The notes beneath the pieces are model-generated. The model saw only the letters and a list, made by a program, of their open reading frames with translations, had not been told where the DNA came from and made no database searches. From Gallaecimonas sp045291545 (GTDB lineage Bacteria > Pseudomonadota > Gammaproteobacteria > Enterobacterales > Gallaecimonadaceae), in NCBI RefSeq assembly GCF_045291545.1, contig NZ_CP149514.1, forward strand, positions 1,550,001 through 1,614,000: a DNA stretch of 64,000 nt, read 5' to 3'. Within the stretch, counting starts at the first letter, position 1. The number at the start of each line of letters is the position of its first letter. Positions 8,281 to 18,600 of the stretch are shown one piece after another. A program made the position numbers and the translations under genes.

Positions 8281-9909
8281 ATGCAGTATCAAAAAGCCCT
8301 TGCTTTTGCCCTTTCTTCCCTGACCCTGGCCAGCAGCGCCAGCCTGGCAGCCAAGGCTCCGGCCCAGCTAGCTACTGCTACCCCGATCAAACATCTGGTG
8401 GTGATTTACAGTGAGAATGTGTCATTTGACCATTACTTTGCCACCTACCCGAAAGCCACCAATCCCAAAGGGGAGCCGGTTTTTATTGCTGCCAAAAACA
8501 CGCCGGCGGTCAATAACCTGGCCAGTGCCGGCTTACTGGCCAATAACCCCAACAGTACCAACCCGGCCAATGGCAAACAGGCAGCTGATCCTTTCCGCCT
8601 GGACCGCTCGCAAGCCGCCACCGCGGATCAAAACCACGCCTACACCGCCGAACAGCTGGCTTATAACGGTGGTAAGGCGGATTTGTTTCCCAAATATACC
8701 GGCCGGGCCAGCGCCGGCGCCATTGGCGCCTTCGGTACCCGTGGCCAGGTTATGGGTTACTACGACGGCAATACGGTGACGGCCCTGTGGCACTACGCCC
8801 AGCGCTTTGCCATGAGCGATAACGCTTTTACCGACACCTATGGACCCTCGACGCCGGGGGCCCTGGAAGCCGTGTCCGGGCAGACCAACGGCCTGCAATT
8901 GGTGAAGTCCTCAGAGCACTCTTACTACATCAAAGACGGTCAAGGTGGTTATACCATGATCAATGATGTTGACCCGGCCACCGACGTCTGTTCATCCAAA
9001 ACCGACCAGGGCTGGATGACGGGCAAAAACATTGGCGATCTGCTCAACAGCCAGCAGATCAGCTGGGGAAGCTTCATGGGCGGTTTTGACCTCAGCGCCC
9101 ATAATGCCAACGGCACTCAGGGTTGCCAGCGCAGCACCTACTCGGCGGTAGTACACCGTACAGTTACCGACTACATTCCGCACCACGCCTGGTTCCAGTA
9201 TTACCGTTCAACGGCTAACCCTGGCCATGTTCGCCCAGCCTCTGTGGCCGCGATTGGCCACAGCTACCTGGCTGACGGCAAAACACCCGAGCCGGCCAAT
9301 CACGAATACGATCTCAAGGATTTCTTTGCCGCCCTTAAAGCCGGTAACTTCCCGGCCGTGTCCTATATCAAGGCACCGGCCTATCAGGATGGCCACGCTG
9401 GTTACTCTGATCCTCTGGACGAACAGGCCTTTATCACCAAAGTGGTCAATGCCGTGCAACAGCAGCCCGGCTGGCAAAATACCGCCATTATCGTGGCCTG
9501 GGATGACTCTGACGGTTGGTACGACCATGCTTTTGCCAAGACACTGCACGCCTCCTATGACGCTGCGGATCGCCTCAATGGTCAAGGCACCTGTGGCCAC
9601 GGCAGCGCCCCGGCAGGCGTGCAAGGCAAACCGGTCAATGGCCGCTGCGGCCCTGGGACCCGCGTACCCTTTTTGCTGATCTCACCTTATGCCAAGGTGA
9701 ACTATGTCAGCCATCAGCCGATCACGCAGTCCTCTATTGTGCGCTTTATTGAAGACAACTGGCTCAACGGCCAGCGCCTCGGTGGTGGCTCCTTTGATGC
9801 CAGCGCCGGTAGTATCACCAACATGTTCGATTTTAAGCACCCTCACCCGCAGCCGTTGTATCTGGACAGCCAATCTGGCGAACCGCTGCACGGCCCGCAC
9901 CACTCCTGA
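8281..9909 (+). CDS. exported phosphoesterase (PF04185; acid phosphatase / phospholipase C type)
   Basis: This 542-residue protein belongs to the phosphoesterase family that includes phospholipase C and AcpA-type acid phosphatases, which hydrolyse phosphate mono- or diesters outside the cytoplasm. A signal peptide ends near residue 23 (SLAAK). The metal-site blocks of the family are visible: IYSENVSFDHYFATYP near residue 42, FTDTYGPSTPGALEAVSGQT near 180, and IIVAWDDSDGWYDH near 405. AAGGACGG precedes the ATG. The next gene, a diheme peroxidase, starts only 34 bases later, so the two may be cotranscribed, though a hairpin lies between them. The substrate cannot be told from sequence. Confidence 0.87.
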   Translation: MQYQKALAFALSSLTLASSASLAAKAPAQLATATPIKHLVVIYSENVSFDHYFATYPKATNPKGEPVFIAAKNTPAVNNLASAGLLANNPNSTNPANGKQAADPFRLDRSQAATADQNHAYTAEQLAYNGGKADLFPKYTGRASAGAIGAFGTRGQVMGYYDGNTVTALWHYAQRFAMSDNAFTDTYGPSTPGALEAVSGQTNGLQLVKSSEHSYYIKDGQGGYTMINDVDPATDVCSSKTDQGWMTGKNIGDLLNSQQISWGSFMGGFDLSAHNANGTQGCQRSTYSAVVHRTVTDYIPHHAWFQYYRSTANPGHVRPASVAAIGHSYLADGKTPEPANHEYDLKDFFAALKAGNFPAVSYIKAPAYQDGHAGYSDPLDEQAFITKVVNAVQQQPGWQNTAIIVAWDDSDGWYDHAFAKTLHASYDAADRLNGQGTCGHGSAPAGVQGKPVNGRCGPGTRVPFLLISPYAKVNYVSHQPITQSSIVRFIEDNWLNGQRLGGGSFDASAGSITNMFDFKHPHPQPLYLDSQSGEPLHGPHHS

Positions 9910-9914
9910 GCAGC

Positions 9915-9936
9915 CAGGGCCGCACTGGCGGCCCTG
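9915..9936. other. hairpin between phosphoesterase and diheme peroxidase genes
   Basis: CAGGGCCGC and GCGGCCCTG form a perfect 9-bp stem on an ACTG loop, ending 7 bases before the next ATG. There is no T run, so it is not a normal intrinsic terminator. It covers the place where a ribosome site would lie, so it may lower translation of the second gene. Confidence 0.5.
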
Positions 9937-9943
9937 ATTCACC

Positions 9944-11323
9944 ATGCAAAGGATCAAAAAAGTCGCCCTGACAGGGTTTATGACTGTGCTACTGGCAATG
10001 GCGGCAGCGCTCACATTGAGCCCACTGCCACTGCCGCGTTGGTGGCAAAGCCCAGTTGATGCTGCCTTGCTCAGCCTCGGCTACAACCCTCACCCGGTGA
10101 CGTTGCAACTACCCCCGCAAAAGCCGCTATCAGCCATGGCTGAACTGGGTAAGGCCTTGTTTTACGACCAGGCCCTGTCTGGCTCCGGGCGACTATCCTG
10201 CGCCAGTTGCCATAGCCCCAGCCATGACTACGGCCCCATCGGCACAGCCGCTGTTGCCACCGGTGGCCCGGCACTGCAGCAGCAGGGGTTTCGCGCTGTA
10301 CCGTCACTAAAATACCTGTATCGCCAAGCGCTTTTTTCTATTGGCCCGGAAACGGCTGGCGATAAGGATCAGCTTCCCCCGGTTGCCATACAGGCCCAGC
10401 AGGCGACAGCGCACCCGCATCAGCGCAAACGGGCAGATAATACCGCCCAGTCGGCCAGTGCCCTGGTGCCCATGGGGGGCTTATTCTGGGATGGCCGGGC
10501 CGATACCTTGCAGCAGCAGGCCAGCATACCGCTGTTTAACCCGGTGGAAATGGCCGCCCCTTCTTATGCAGCCGTTAACGCGGTTTTGCAAAAACACTAC
10601 CAGCAAGCCTTCAGTAGCCTATTTGGTGCCAGTATATTCAGGCACCCCAGAGAGGCTGTCGCCGAGGCAATGTTTGCCATTGCCCGCTATCAGATTGAAG
10701 ACTCCAGCTTTCATCCGTTCAGCAGCCGCTACGATGCCTGGCTTGAAGGTAAAGCCCGGCTGACAGCGGCCCAAATACGGGGTTATCTGGCTTTTAATAA
10801 CCCCAAGCAAGGCAACTGTGCCGCCTGTCACCTGGATAAACCCAGCAAAGACGGCTTACCGCCGCTGTTTACGGATCAGCAGTACGAAGCGCTGGGCGTA
10901 CCCCGTAACCAAGCTATTGCCGCCAATCATGACCCCCACTGGCACGACTTGGGCCTTTGCGGTCCTTTTCGCCATGACATGCGCCAGCTAACGCAATACT
11001 GCGGCATGTTTATCACCCCCAGCCTGCGTAACAGCGCCCGCCGGCCAGTGTATTTTCATAATGGCGTGTTCACGGCTTTGTCGCAGGTACTGGACTGGTA
11101 CGTTAATCGTAACCGTCAGCCAGGCCGCTTCTACCAGCACAATGCCGACGGCTCGGTGCGGCTGTACGATGATCTGCCTCGCCAATTCATTGCCAACGTC
11201 GATGTGACCGACGCGCCCTTTAACCGCCACCCAGGCGAACCACCGGCCCTGAGCAAGGCACAGCAACGCGACATTCTGGCTTTTTTAGGCGCGCTCAGTG
11301 ACGGCTACCAGCCCCACCATTGA
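9944..11323 (+). CDS. diheme cytochrome c peroxidase family protein (CcpA/MauG type)
   Basis: The protein has an N-terminal membrane anchor or uncleaved signal (residues 5-30) and two c-type heme sites: CASCH at 86-90 and CAACH at 292-296. The first heme lies in the GKALFYDQALSGSGRLSC block typical of bacterial diheme peroxidases, and GGLFWDGRADTL near 179 is also a family block. At 459 residues it is longer than classical CcpA (about 330), nearer the MauG-like branch. Function may be peroxide reduction or oxidation of a partner protein. It follows the phosphoesterase gene closely. No good ribosome site precedes the ATG at 9944; an alternative start at 9980 cannot be excluded. Confidence 0.85.
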   Translation: MQRIKKVALTGFMTVLLAMAAALTLSPLPLPRWWQSPVDAALLSLGYNPHPVTLQLPPQKPLSAMAELGKALFYDQALSGSGRLSCASCHSPSHDYGPIGTAAVATGGPALQQQGFRAVPSLKYLYRQALFSIGPETAGDKDQLPPVAIQAQQATAHPHQRKRADNTAQSASALVPMGGLFWDGRADTLQQQASIPLFNPVEMAAPSYAAVNAVLQKHYQQAFSSLFGASIFRHPREAVAEAMFAIARYQIEDSSFHPFSSRYDAWLEGKARLTAAQIRGYLAFNNPKQGNCAACHLDKPSKDGLPPLFTDQQYEALGVPRNQAIAANHDPHWHDLGLCGPFRHDMRQLTQYCGMFITPSLRNSARRPVYFHNGVFTALSQVLDWYVNRNRQPGRFYQHNADGSVRLYDDLPRQFIANVDVTDAPFNRHPGEPPALSKAQQRDILAFLGALSDGYQPHH

Positions 11324-11348
11324 ACGATATTTAACCTATCATTAGCAC

Positions 11349-11369
11349 TTTCACCACCTAGTGGTGAAA
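11349..11369. repeat. 21-bp perfect inverted repeat before the RND efflux operon
   Basis: TTTCACCAC and GTGGTGAAA, 9 bases each, flank CTA. The element lies 26 bases after the diheme peroxidase stop and 115 bases before the efflux operon. It is followed by only three T, so it is a weak terminator at best. Symmetry and position also fit an operator for a dimeric regulator of the efflux genes. No regulator gene is adjacent. Confidence 0.6.
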
Positions 11370-11483
11370 TTTGCCAACCCCAGCTGAATGGAAAAACATA
11401 ACCTTTTGAAAATAAAGAAATAAAAATAGTGGCACAGTGCTGGCTTAATAAGGCCTGTAAAGGATGTGAACAGGAACCACGTC

Positions 11484-12518
11484 ATGAAAAGAACCCTTAT
11501 CGCCCTGACCCTTGCCAGCCTATTGAGCGCCTGCTCTTCCGGTGATGCCAAGCCTCAGGACAAAGAAGCCAAGAAAATTGTCGCTATTCCGGTCAATGTC
11601 GCCAGTGTCAAAGTGGCCCCCATGGCGGCCCGCTTTGAAAGCCATGGCGTACTCAGTGCCGAGCATGAAGCCAAAGTGGTGGCACGTGTCTCCGGGCTGG
11701 TGGAAGCGCTGGATATGGAAGAAGGTGACGAAGTACAAGCCGGCCAGATCCTGGCTCGCATTGAGCCAGATCGCTACCAGCTGGAACGTGACCGTATTGC
11801 TGCCCAAACCCAGTCTGTGGCGCAAGAACTGCAACGGACCGAAAACCTGTTCAGCAAAAAGCTGGTCAGTGCTGATACCGTCGACAAGCTCAAGCTGCAA
11901 CTGGCAGGTCTCAAAGCACAACTGGGCATGGCCCAGCTGGACGTGAAATACGCCACTGTCCGGGCGCCGATCAGCGGCACTATATCGCGCCGTTACATCA
12001 AAGCCGGTAACCTGGTAAACCCCGACCAGCCACTGTTTGATATTGTTCAGCACCGCGATTTGCGCCTGGATGTGGCAGTACCGGAGCAATACCTGGGCGC
12101 CTTGCGTAAAGCCGACAGCGCCAGCTGCCATTTCACTGCCCTGCCCGGCAAAACATTCCAGGCACAGATCACCCGTCTGAGCCCGGTCGTTGACCCCAGC
12201 ACCGGCACGGCCCGCCTGACCCTGCACCTGGCCAACAACGACGGTCAACTGATGCCGGGGATGTTTGCCAAAGTCACCGTCAGCTATAACCGCAACCCCA
12301 ATGCCCATCTGGTGCCACGCCAGGCATTGATAAGCCAGGGCCAGCAACATCAGGTCTTTGTGGTGAAAGACGGCATGGCCAAGCTGAAAAATGTCACCCT
12401 CGGTAACGGTGACCGTGACTGGGTAGAAGTCAAAGGCCTGGCTGCCGGTGAAAAAGTAGTTACGCTGGGTCAGCATCACCTCAAAAATGACGCCAAGGTA
12501 GAGGTGATCCCCGGATGA
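11484..12518 (+). CDS. RND efflux periplasmic adaptor (membrane fusion) lipoprotein
   Basis: This adaptor would link an inner-membrane RND pump to an outer-membrane channel. A lipoprotein signal is clear: MKRTLIALTLASLLSAC, with Cys17 as the lipidation site. Next come the biotinyl-lipoyl-like half motif (GLVEALDMEEGDEVQAGQIL), a coiled-coil hairpin (about residues 95-140), the returning half (YATVRAPISGTISRRYIKAG) and the beta-barrel domain. The ATG at 11484 is preferred to an upstream GTG because it starts the signal and has AGGA 8 bases upstream. It overlaps the next gene by 4 bases (ATGA). No TolC-type outer-membrane gene is in the operon. Confidence 0.9.
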   Translation: MKRTLIALTLASLLSACSSGDAKPQDKEAKKIVAIPVNVASVKVAPMAARFESHGVLSAEHEAKVVARVSGLVEALDMEEGDEVQAGQILARIEPDRYQLERDRIAAQTQSVAQELQRTENLFSKKLVSADTVDKLKLQLAGLKAQLGMAQLDVKYATVRAPISGTISRRYIKAGNLVNPDQPLFDIVQHRDLRLDVAVPEQYLGALRKADSASCHFTALPGKTFQAQITRLSPVVDPSTGTARLTLHLANNDGQLMPGMFAKVTVSYNRNPNAHLVPRQALISQGQQHQVFVVKDGMAKLKNVTLGNGDRDWVEVKGLAAGEKVVTLGQHHLKNDAKVEVIPG

Positions 12519-15500
12519 ACAGCCTGGTTTCGTTTTCGGTACGCCGGCCGGTCACCGTAGCCATGATGACCCTGGCGGTACTGCTTTTTGGCATGGTGGC
12601 ATTGGGTAAACTGGCGGTCACCCTGTTGCCGGACCTGAGCTACCCGACGCTCACTATCCGTACAGACTATGACGGTGCGGCGCCACTGGAAGTCGAAACC
12701 CTGATCTCAAAACCCGTTGAAGAGGCGGTGGGTGTGGTCAAGGGATTGAAAAGCCTCAAGTCTTATTCACGCCCAGGCCGTTCTGATGTGGTGCTGCAGT
12801 TTGCCTGGGGCACCGACATGGACTGGGCCAGCCTAGAGGTCAGAGAAAAACTCGACCTGGTGCAGTTGCCACTGGATGTGTCAGCACCGCTGATCCTGCG
12901 CTTTAACCCCAATCTCGACCCGGTCATGCGCCTGGCATTATCCGCCCCGGCCGGCAACCTCAAAGCACTGCGCAGTTTTGCCGACGATGATCTCAAGCAA
13001 CGTCTGGAAGGCATTGACGGTGTTGCCAGTGTCCGCACCGGCGGCGGCCTGGAGCAGGAAGTGCAGATCCTCGTCGATGACGAAAAAGCCGCCCAACTGG
13101 GGCTGACGTTAACCGATATCGCTACCCGTTTGCGGCAGGAAAACATCAACCTCGCCGGCGGCCGTATTGATGACAGCGGCCGTGAACTGCTGGTGCGAAC
13201 GCTGAACCAGTACCGTAACCTGGACAGCATCGGTGATACCTGGGTCGCCGATGGCGTCCGCCTTAAAGATATTGCCACTGTTCGTGACGGCCACAAGGAA
13301 CGGCAGGCCATCAGCCGTATCGGTGGTCAGGAAATGGTCGAGCTGGCGCTGTATAAGGAAGGGGATGCCAACACCGTTTCTATGGCCCGCGCCGTACGCA
13401 GCGCCCTGCCACGGCTGGATAAAGTGTTGCCCCCCGGAGCTAAGCTGACGGTACTTTATGACCAGTCGCGCTTTATTCAACACGCCATCAGCGAAGTGAA
13501 GGATTCAGCCTGGATTGGCGGCCTGTTGGCGATGCTGGTGCTGTACCTGTTCTTGCGTGATTTTCGTGCCACGGTGATCATCTCCTTGGCCATTCCGGTG
13601 TCGGTCATCGCGACTTTCAACCTGATGCTGTTCGAGAAAGTCAGCCTCAATATCATGTCGCTGGGTGGGCTGGCGCTGGCCGTCGGGATGCTGGTGGATA
13701 ACGCCATTGTGGTGCTGGAAAACATCGCTCGCTACAAAGCCAAAGGCTTGCCGGTGATGGAGGCCGCCAGCCGTGGCGGCGCTGAAGTGGCGGGGGCTAT
13801 CACCGCCTCTACCCTGACCTCACTGGCGGTATTTGTGCCACTGGTTTTTGTGCAAGGCATTGCCGGCCAGTTGTTTCGTGATCAAGCCCTGACGGTCACC
13901 TTTGCCCTGTCCGTATCCCTGCTGGTGGCACTGAGCGTTATTCCAATGCTGGCCGCCCGCGGCCGTGCAGCGGACCATGAACCGCAAGCGCCGTTACGCA
14001 AGCGGGCCTTGCCGCTGTTGTGGCTGCTGACCGCCTTGTTCTGGCTGTGGCGTCAGGCCGGCAGGCTACTGGGCGTCGTGCTGTGGCCCTTGCGTAGTCT
14101 GTTCAACGCCCTCTATCAGGGTCTGGCTGGCAGTTATCAGCGCTTACTGCCCAAAGCCCTGCAACACCCCTGGAAAACCCTTGGGATCTTGCTGATCGTG
14201 GTTGCCAGCACAGGCTTTCTTGCCACTCGCTTGCCGATGATGTTGCTCCCCAACCTGGCCCAGGGGCAGTTCTATCTGGATGTGACCCTGCCACCGGGCA
14301 GTCGCCTGGAAGACACCGACGCCGCGCTGGCCAAGCTCAGCCAGGCCATAAAAGGCGACCAGCGGGTCAGCCGGGCATACAGCCAATCCGGCAGTGCCTT
14401 GCTGGCAAGCCAGGGAGATGCCGATAATCGCCCCAACAAAGGTCGCCTCAACGTGGTGCTGGCCGATGCCGGTGATGAAGCGGCCGTGGTTGCCGAATTG
14501 CGTCAGGCACTGGCTCGCACCCCCGGCGTTGAAGGGCAATTCAATCGCCCGGCGCTTTTTACTTTCGATCAGGATCTGACGGTTGAGATCAGTGGCCATA
14601 ATCTGGCCAGCCTGACCCGGGCCTCGCAGCAAGTGGCTGCCAGCCTTGCCGCTGATCCCCGTTTTACTGATGTCCGGTCGCACATTTCCAGCGGCCAGCC
14701 AGAGCTGACCATTGTCTTTGACCATGCTCGCCTGGCCAGCCTGGGGCTGACAGCACCAGAGGTCAGCAAGATTGTCGCCAGTAAAATTCGCGGCACCCTT
14801 GCCTCACGTTACCAGTTGGATGACCGCAAAATTGACATGCTGGTACGCCTCAATGACCAGCACCGCGATGAAGTGGCTGACCTGCGTAACCTGCTGATCA
14901 CCGACTCCTTGCCGTTATCGGCGGTGGCCACCATTAAGCAGCAAATGGGGCCCTCTGAAATCACCCGCCTTGATCAATCGCGGGTAGCACTGGTTGATGC
15001 CGCCATCGCCCAGGGCGATCTGAAAAGCGCCGAAAGCGCAGCGCGGACATTACTGAAGAGCCTGCCGCTACCGCCGGATGTGCGCGTAGACCTGTCAGGC
15101 CAAAGTGGTGAGCGTCAAGCGGCCTTTTCCAGCCTGGAAGTGGCACTGGCGGTGGCTGTTTTCCTGGTTTATCTGGTGATGGCCTCGCAGTTCGAGTCTT
15201 TCTTGCAACCCTTGCTGATCCTGGTCACTGTGCCGCTGGCCGGTGCGGGTGCCGCCCTGGGTTTATGGCTCACCAACACACCATTGTCGGTAGTGGTGTT
15301 TATTGGTTTGATCATGCTGGCCGGTATTGTGGTGAATAACGCCATTGTGCTGATAGACCGGGTGAATCAGCTGCGCGAGGATGGCAGCCCGCTTGGAGAA
15401 GCCATTATCGAGTCGGCGCAAAGCCGGTTGCGACCCATTGTCATGACCACGCTGACCACGGTGCTGGGGTTATTACCCATGGCGCTGGGCATCGGTGAAG

Positions 15501-15628
15501 GCGCAGAAGTACGGGCACCGATGGCCATTGCGGTGATGTCAGGATTGGTATTTGCCACCGGCCTGACGCTGCTGGTATTGCCGGTGCTGCTGAAGCTGAC
15601 CGGCCGGGAGGTTGCTGATGGCCAATAA
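12515..15628 (+). CDS. RND efflux pump inner-membrane subunit (first of two)
   Basis: This 1037-residue protein is a proton-driven RND transporter of the HAE1/acriflavine-resistance family. It has a first helix after the start, a large periplasmic domain, a helix cluster from about residue 330 to 540 with the proton-relay stretch AVGMLVDNAIVVLENIARY (Asp-Asn in place of the Asp-Asp of AcrB, common in this branch), then a second repeat and a second helix cluster from about 870. ATGA-coupled to the adaptor gene; its end overlaps the next RND gene by 11 bases. The adaptor plus two RND subunits resembles MdtABC in layout only. Substrates cannot be predicted. Confidence 0.92.
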   Translation: MNSLVSFSVRRPVTVAMMTLAVLLFGMVALGKLAVTLLPDLSYPTLTIRTDYDGAAPLEVETLISKPVEEAVGVVKGLKSLKSYSRPGRSDVVLQFAWGTDMDWASLEVREKLDLVQLPLDVSAPLILRFNPNLDPVMRLALSAPAGNLKALRSFADDDLKQRLEGIDGVASVRTGGGLEQEVQILVDDEKAAQLGLTLTDIATRLRQENINLAGGRIDDSGRELLVRTLNQYRNLDSIGDTWVADGVRLKDIATVRDGHKERQAISRIGGQEMVELALYKEGDANTVSMARAVRSALPRLDKVLPPGAKLTVLYDQSRFIQHAISEVKDSAWIGGLLAMLVLYLFLRDFRATVIISLAIPVSVIATFNLMLFEKVSLNIMSLGGLALAVGMLVDNAIVVLENIARYKAKGLPVMEAASRGGAEVAGAITASTLTSLAVFVPLVFVQGIAGQLFRDQALTVTFALSVSLLVALSVIPMLAARGRAADHEPQAPLRKRALPLLWLLTALFWLWRQAGRLLGVVLWPLRSLFNALYQGLAGSYQRLLPKALQHPWKTLGILLIVVASTGFLATRLPMMLLPNLAQGQFYLDVTLPPGSRLEDTDAALAKLSQAIKGDQRVSRAYSQSGSALLASQGDADNRPNKGRLNVVLADAGDEAAVVAELRQALARTPGVEGQFNRPALFTFDQDLTVEISGHNLASLTRASQQVAASLAADPRFTDVRSHISSGQPELTIVFDHARLASLGLTAPEVSKIVASKIRGTLASRYQLDDRKIDMLVRLNDQHRDEVADLRNLLITDSLPLSAVATIKQQMGPSEITRLDQSRVALVDAAIAQGDLKSAESAARTLLKSLPLPPDVRVDLSGQSGERQAAFSSLEVALAVAVFLVYLVMASQFESFLQPLLILVTVPLAGAGAALGLWLTNTPLSVVVFIGLIMLAGIVVNNAIVLIDRVNQLREDGSPLGEAIIESAQSRLRPIVMTTLTTVLGLLPMALGIGEGAEVRAPMAIAVMSGLVFATGLTLLVLPVLLKLTGREVADGQ

Positions 15629-18600
15629 TCTGGCTGCCCGGCTGGCCCATGGTTCACTGAAACGTCCGGTGACGGTGCTGATGTTGTCACTGTCGATGCT
15701 GGTCATGGGTATGCTGGCGTCACGCTGGCTGCCCTTGGAAATGTGGCCCGGTATCGAGATCCCGGAGATCACCGTGCAGGTGCCCTACGCCAATGCCACA
15801 CCGCAAGAGGTGGAAGATAACATCACCCGTCCCATCGAAGAGGCCCTGGCAACCCTGTCCGGGGTCAAGGAAATGCGTTCCTGGTCCAACAGTGATGGGG
15901 CCAATATTCGCATGCAGTTTGACTGGGGCGCTAACGTCAACGCCAAGAGCATTGAAACCCGCGAGAAAATTGACAGCATCCGCCACCTGCTGCCCAAAGA
16001 TGTACAGCGAGTGTTCGTCTTTCAGTTCTCCACCAACGACTCTCCGGTGCTGACCTTACGCTTGTCTGGCAGTGCCGATTACGCCACCGCCTACGACACC
16101 CTGGACCGGGAGCTGAAGCGGCCGCTGGAACGCTTGCCCGGCGTGTCCCGCGTCACCCTTTATGGCGTCGACAAACCGGAGCTCAGTATCAACCTTAATG
16201 CCGAGCGGTTGCTGGCCGTTGGCCTGACCCCGGAACAGGTAACACAGCGCCTGCAAGCGGCAAATTTCCAGCTTGCAGCCGGTAATATTTACAGCCCTAA
16301 CCAGCGCTATCTGGTGCACCCTGATGGCACCTGGGTTGACCCGAAACAGGCCGGTGAGCTGTACCTGACGCCGTCGGTGCAACTCAAGGACGTGGCCACG
16401 ATCAAGGTTGGGGCGCCGGAACGTCGAGACGGCCGTCACTTTGACCAAACCTATGCGGTTGGCCTGGATGTTTTCAAAGCCTCCGGCGCCAATCTGGTGA
16501 ATGTCGCCAACCGGGTACTCAAAGTGGTCAACGATGCCAAGACCAACCCGGCACTTTCCGGCATCAACCTCTACATCATGGATAACCAGGCACAGTCGGT
16601 GCAGCAGTCCCTCTCTGGGCTGCTGCAATCGGGGATGATCGGTGCGGCGCTTTCGGCGCTGGTGCTGTTTGCCTTCCTGCGCCGCTTTGCCATGACGGCG
16701 GTGGTGGTACTGTCAGTGCCCTTTGCCATCTGCCTGACCCTGGCGATGATGTATTTTATGGGGATCAGCCTGAACATTTTGTCGATGATGGGCCTGATGC
16801 TGGCAGTGGGGATGCTGGTGGATAACGCCGTTGTGGTGGTGGAATCCATTGCCACCGAGCGTGCCCGTGGGCGCAGTGGCGATGAGGCCGTTACCGAAGG
16901 GGTTAGCCGGGTGGCGCTGGCCATGGCGGCCGGCACCCTGACCACCGCCATCGTCTTTTTGCCGAACTTTTTCGGCGCCAAAATTGATGTCACGGTTTTT
17001 CTGAAGCATGTCTCCATTGCGATCTGTATCTCTCTGGCTGCGTCGTTGCTACTCGCCATTACCCTGATCCCCCTGCTGACCCGGCGCTTTTCCGGCCGCG
17101 CTCCGGCCGCCCCGGCCGAACCGAAGCGCTATCGCCGGGCGCTTAGCTGGATACTGGCCCGCCCCAAACGAGCCTGGCTGGGCTTTATCATTCTGGCCGC
17201 CAGTACGGCCCTGCCAATGGCGCACCTACCGTCAGATGACAATTTCGATGGTGACAGCGAACGGATGTTCATCTACATGCCGATGCCCGGCGAGTTCCCG
17301 GTAGCCATGGTAGAAGCCGAAGTCGACAAAATGGAGAAGTACCTTTATGCCAACAAAGAGCAGCTGGGCATCAATGGTGTCTATTCCTACTACTCCACCC
17401 ACGACGCCACGCTCACCCTGTTGCTGAAAAAGCCGGCGGTATTGCCGCGTGATGAATTGCGTAAAACCCTGCGGGCCAACTGGCCGAAAACCGCGTTGGG
17501 GCGGCCGCAAATTGGCTGGTCCAACGGCAATGGCGGTGGTGTATCAATCACCCTGCAAGGCCCCTCAAGTGAGCGTTTGCGGGCATTGGCCAGCAGCCTG
17601 GTACCACAGTTAAGCACCATCAAGGGGCTGACCGATGTGCGTGCCGATCAGGATGCCCTGGCCCGGGAAATTCAGGTCCACCCTGACCCGCAACGCGCCC
17701 GTGAACTGGGCCTGACGGCTACCGCCATTGCTGATCAGGTCAGCCTGTCGCTGCGCGGCCAGCCCGCCCGGACCTTGCGTAACGATGACGGCGAAACCCT
17801 GGTGCAGTTGTATGTCAATCACGGTGCGCATCGCGATCTGCAGCAATTACGGCGTTTGCCGGTTGGCGAACACCATGGTCAGCTGGTACGCCTTGATCAG
17901 GTTGCCGATATTGTCGAAGCGCCTCAGGTGGGTGCCATTCAGCGCTTTGACCGCCAGACAACGCTCAATATCGGTGCCAACCTCGAGGGCCTGACGCTGT
18001 CTCAGGCCCGGCAAAAAATCACGGCGTTGATGCAGCAGGTTACCCTGCCCCCTGGCTATCGCTGGAGCCTTGACGGTCGTTTTCGCAAGCAAAGCGAAGG
18101 CATGCAGGCCATGGCCGTGAACATGATGCTGGCTCTGGCACTGATTTACCTGGTGATGGCGGCACTGTTTGAATCAGTGCTGATGCCGGTGGCAATCATT
18201 ACCGCCATTGGTTTTTCCATGACCGGTGCCTTCTGGGCATTCTGGTTGACCGGCACAGCAATGGACATCATGGGCATGATTGGCCTGCTGATCTTGATGG
18301 GGATTGTCGTCAATAACGGTATCGTGCTGGTTGATCGCATCAACCAGTTACGCGATGAAGGCCCTCTGGCAGCGGTGATCATTCGGGCCAGTAGTGAACG
18401 CTTGCGGCCGATTTTGATGACCGTCGCCACCACAGTGCTGGGGCTGTTACCGCTGGCGCTGGGCAGTACCCGGGTTGGCGGCGGTGGCCCCAGCTATGCC
18501 CCCATGGCCATTGCCATCATCGGTGGCTTGCTGTTATCGACGCTGGTGAGCCTGTTTCTGGTGCCACTGTGTTACCAGAGCTTGACCGGCCTGAAACGGC

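Noticed and set aside
9915..9936. Intrinsic terminator between the phosphoesterase and peroxidase genes
   Set aside because: The stem is good, but no T run follows, so I list it only as a hairpin.
11520..12479. Minus-strand reading frame of 319 codons opposite the efflux adaptor
   Set aside because: Antisense shadow of a clear adaptor protein; no ribosome site or family.
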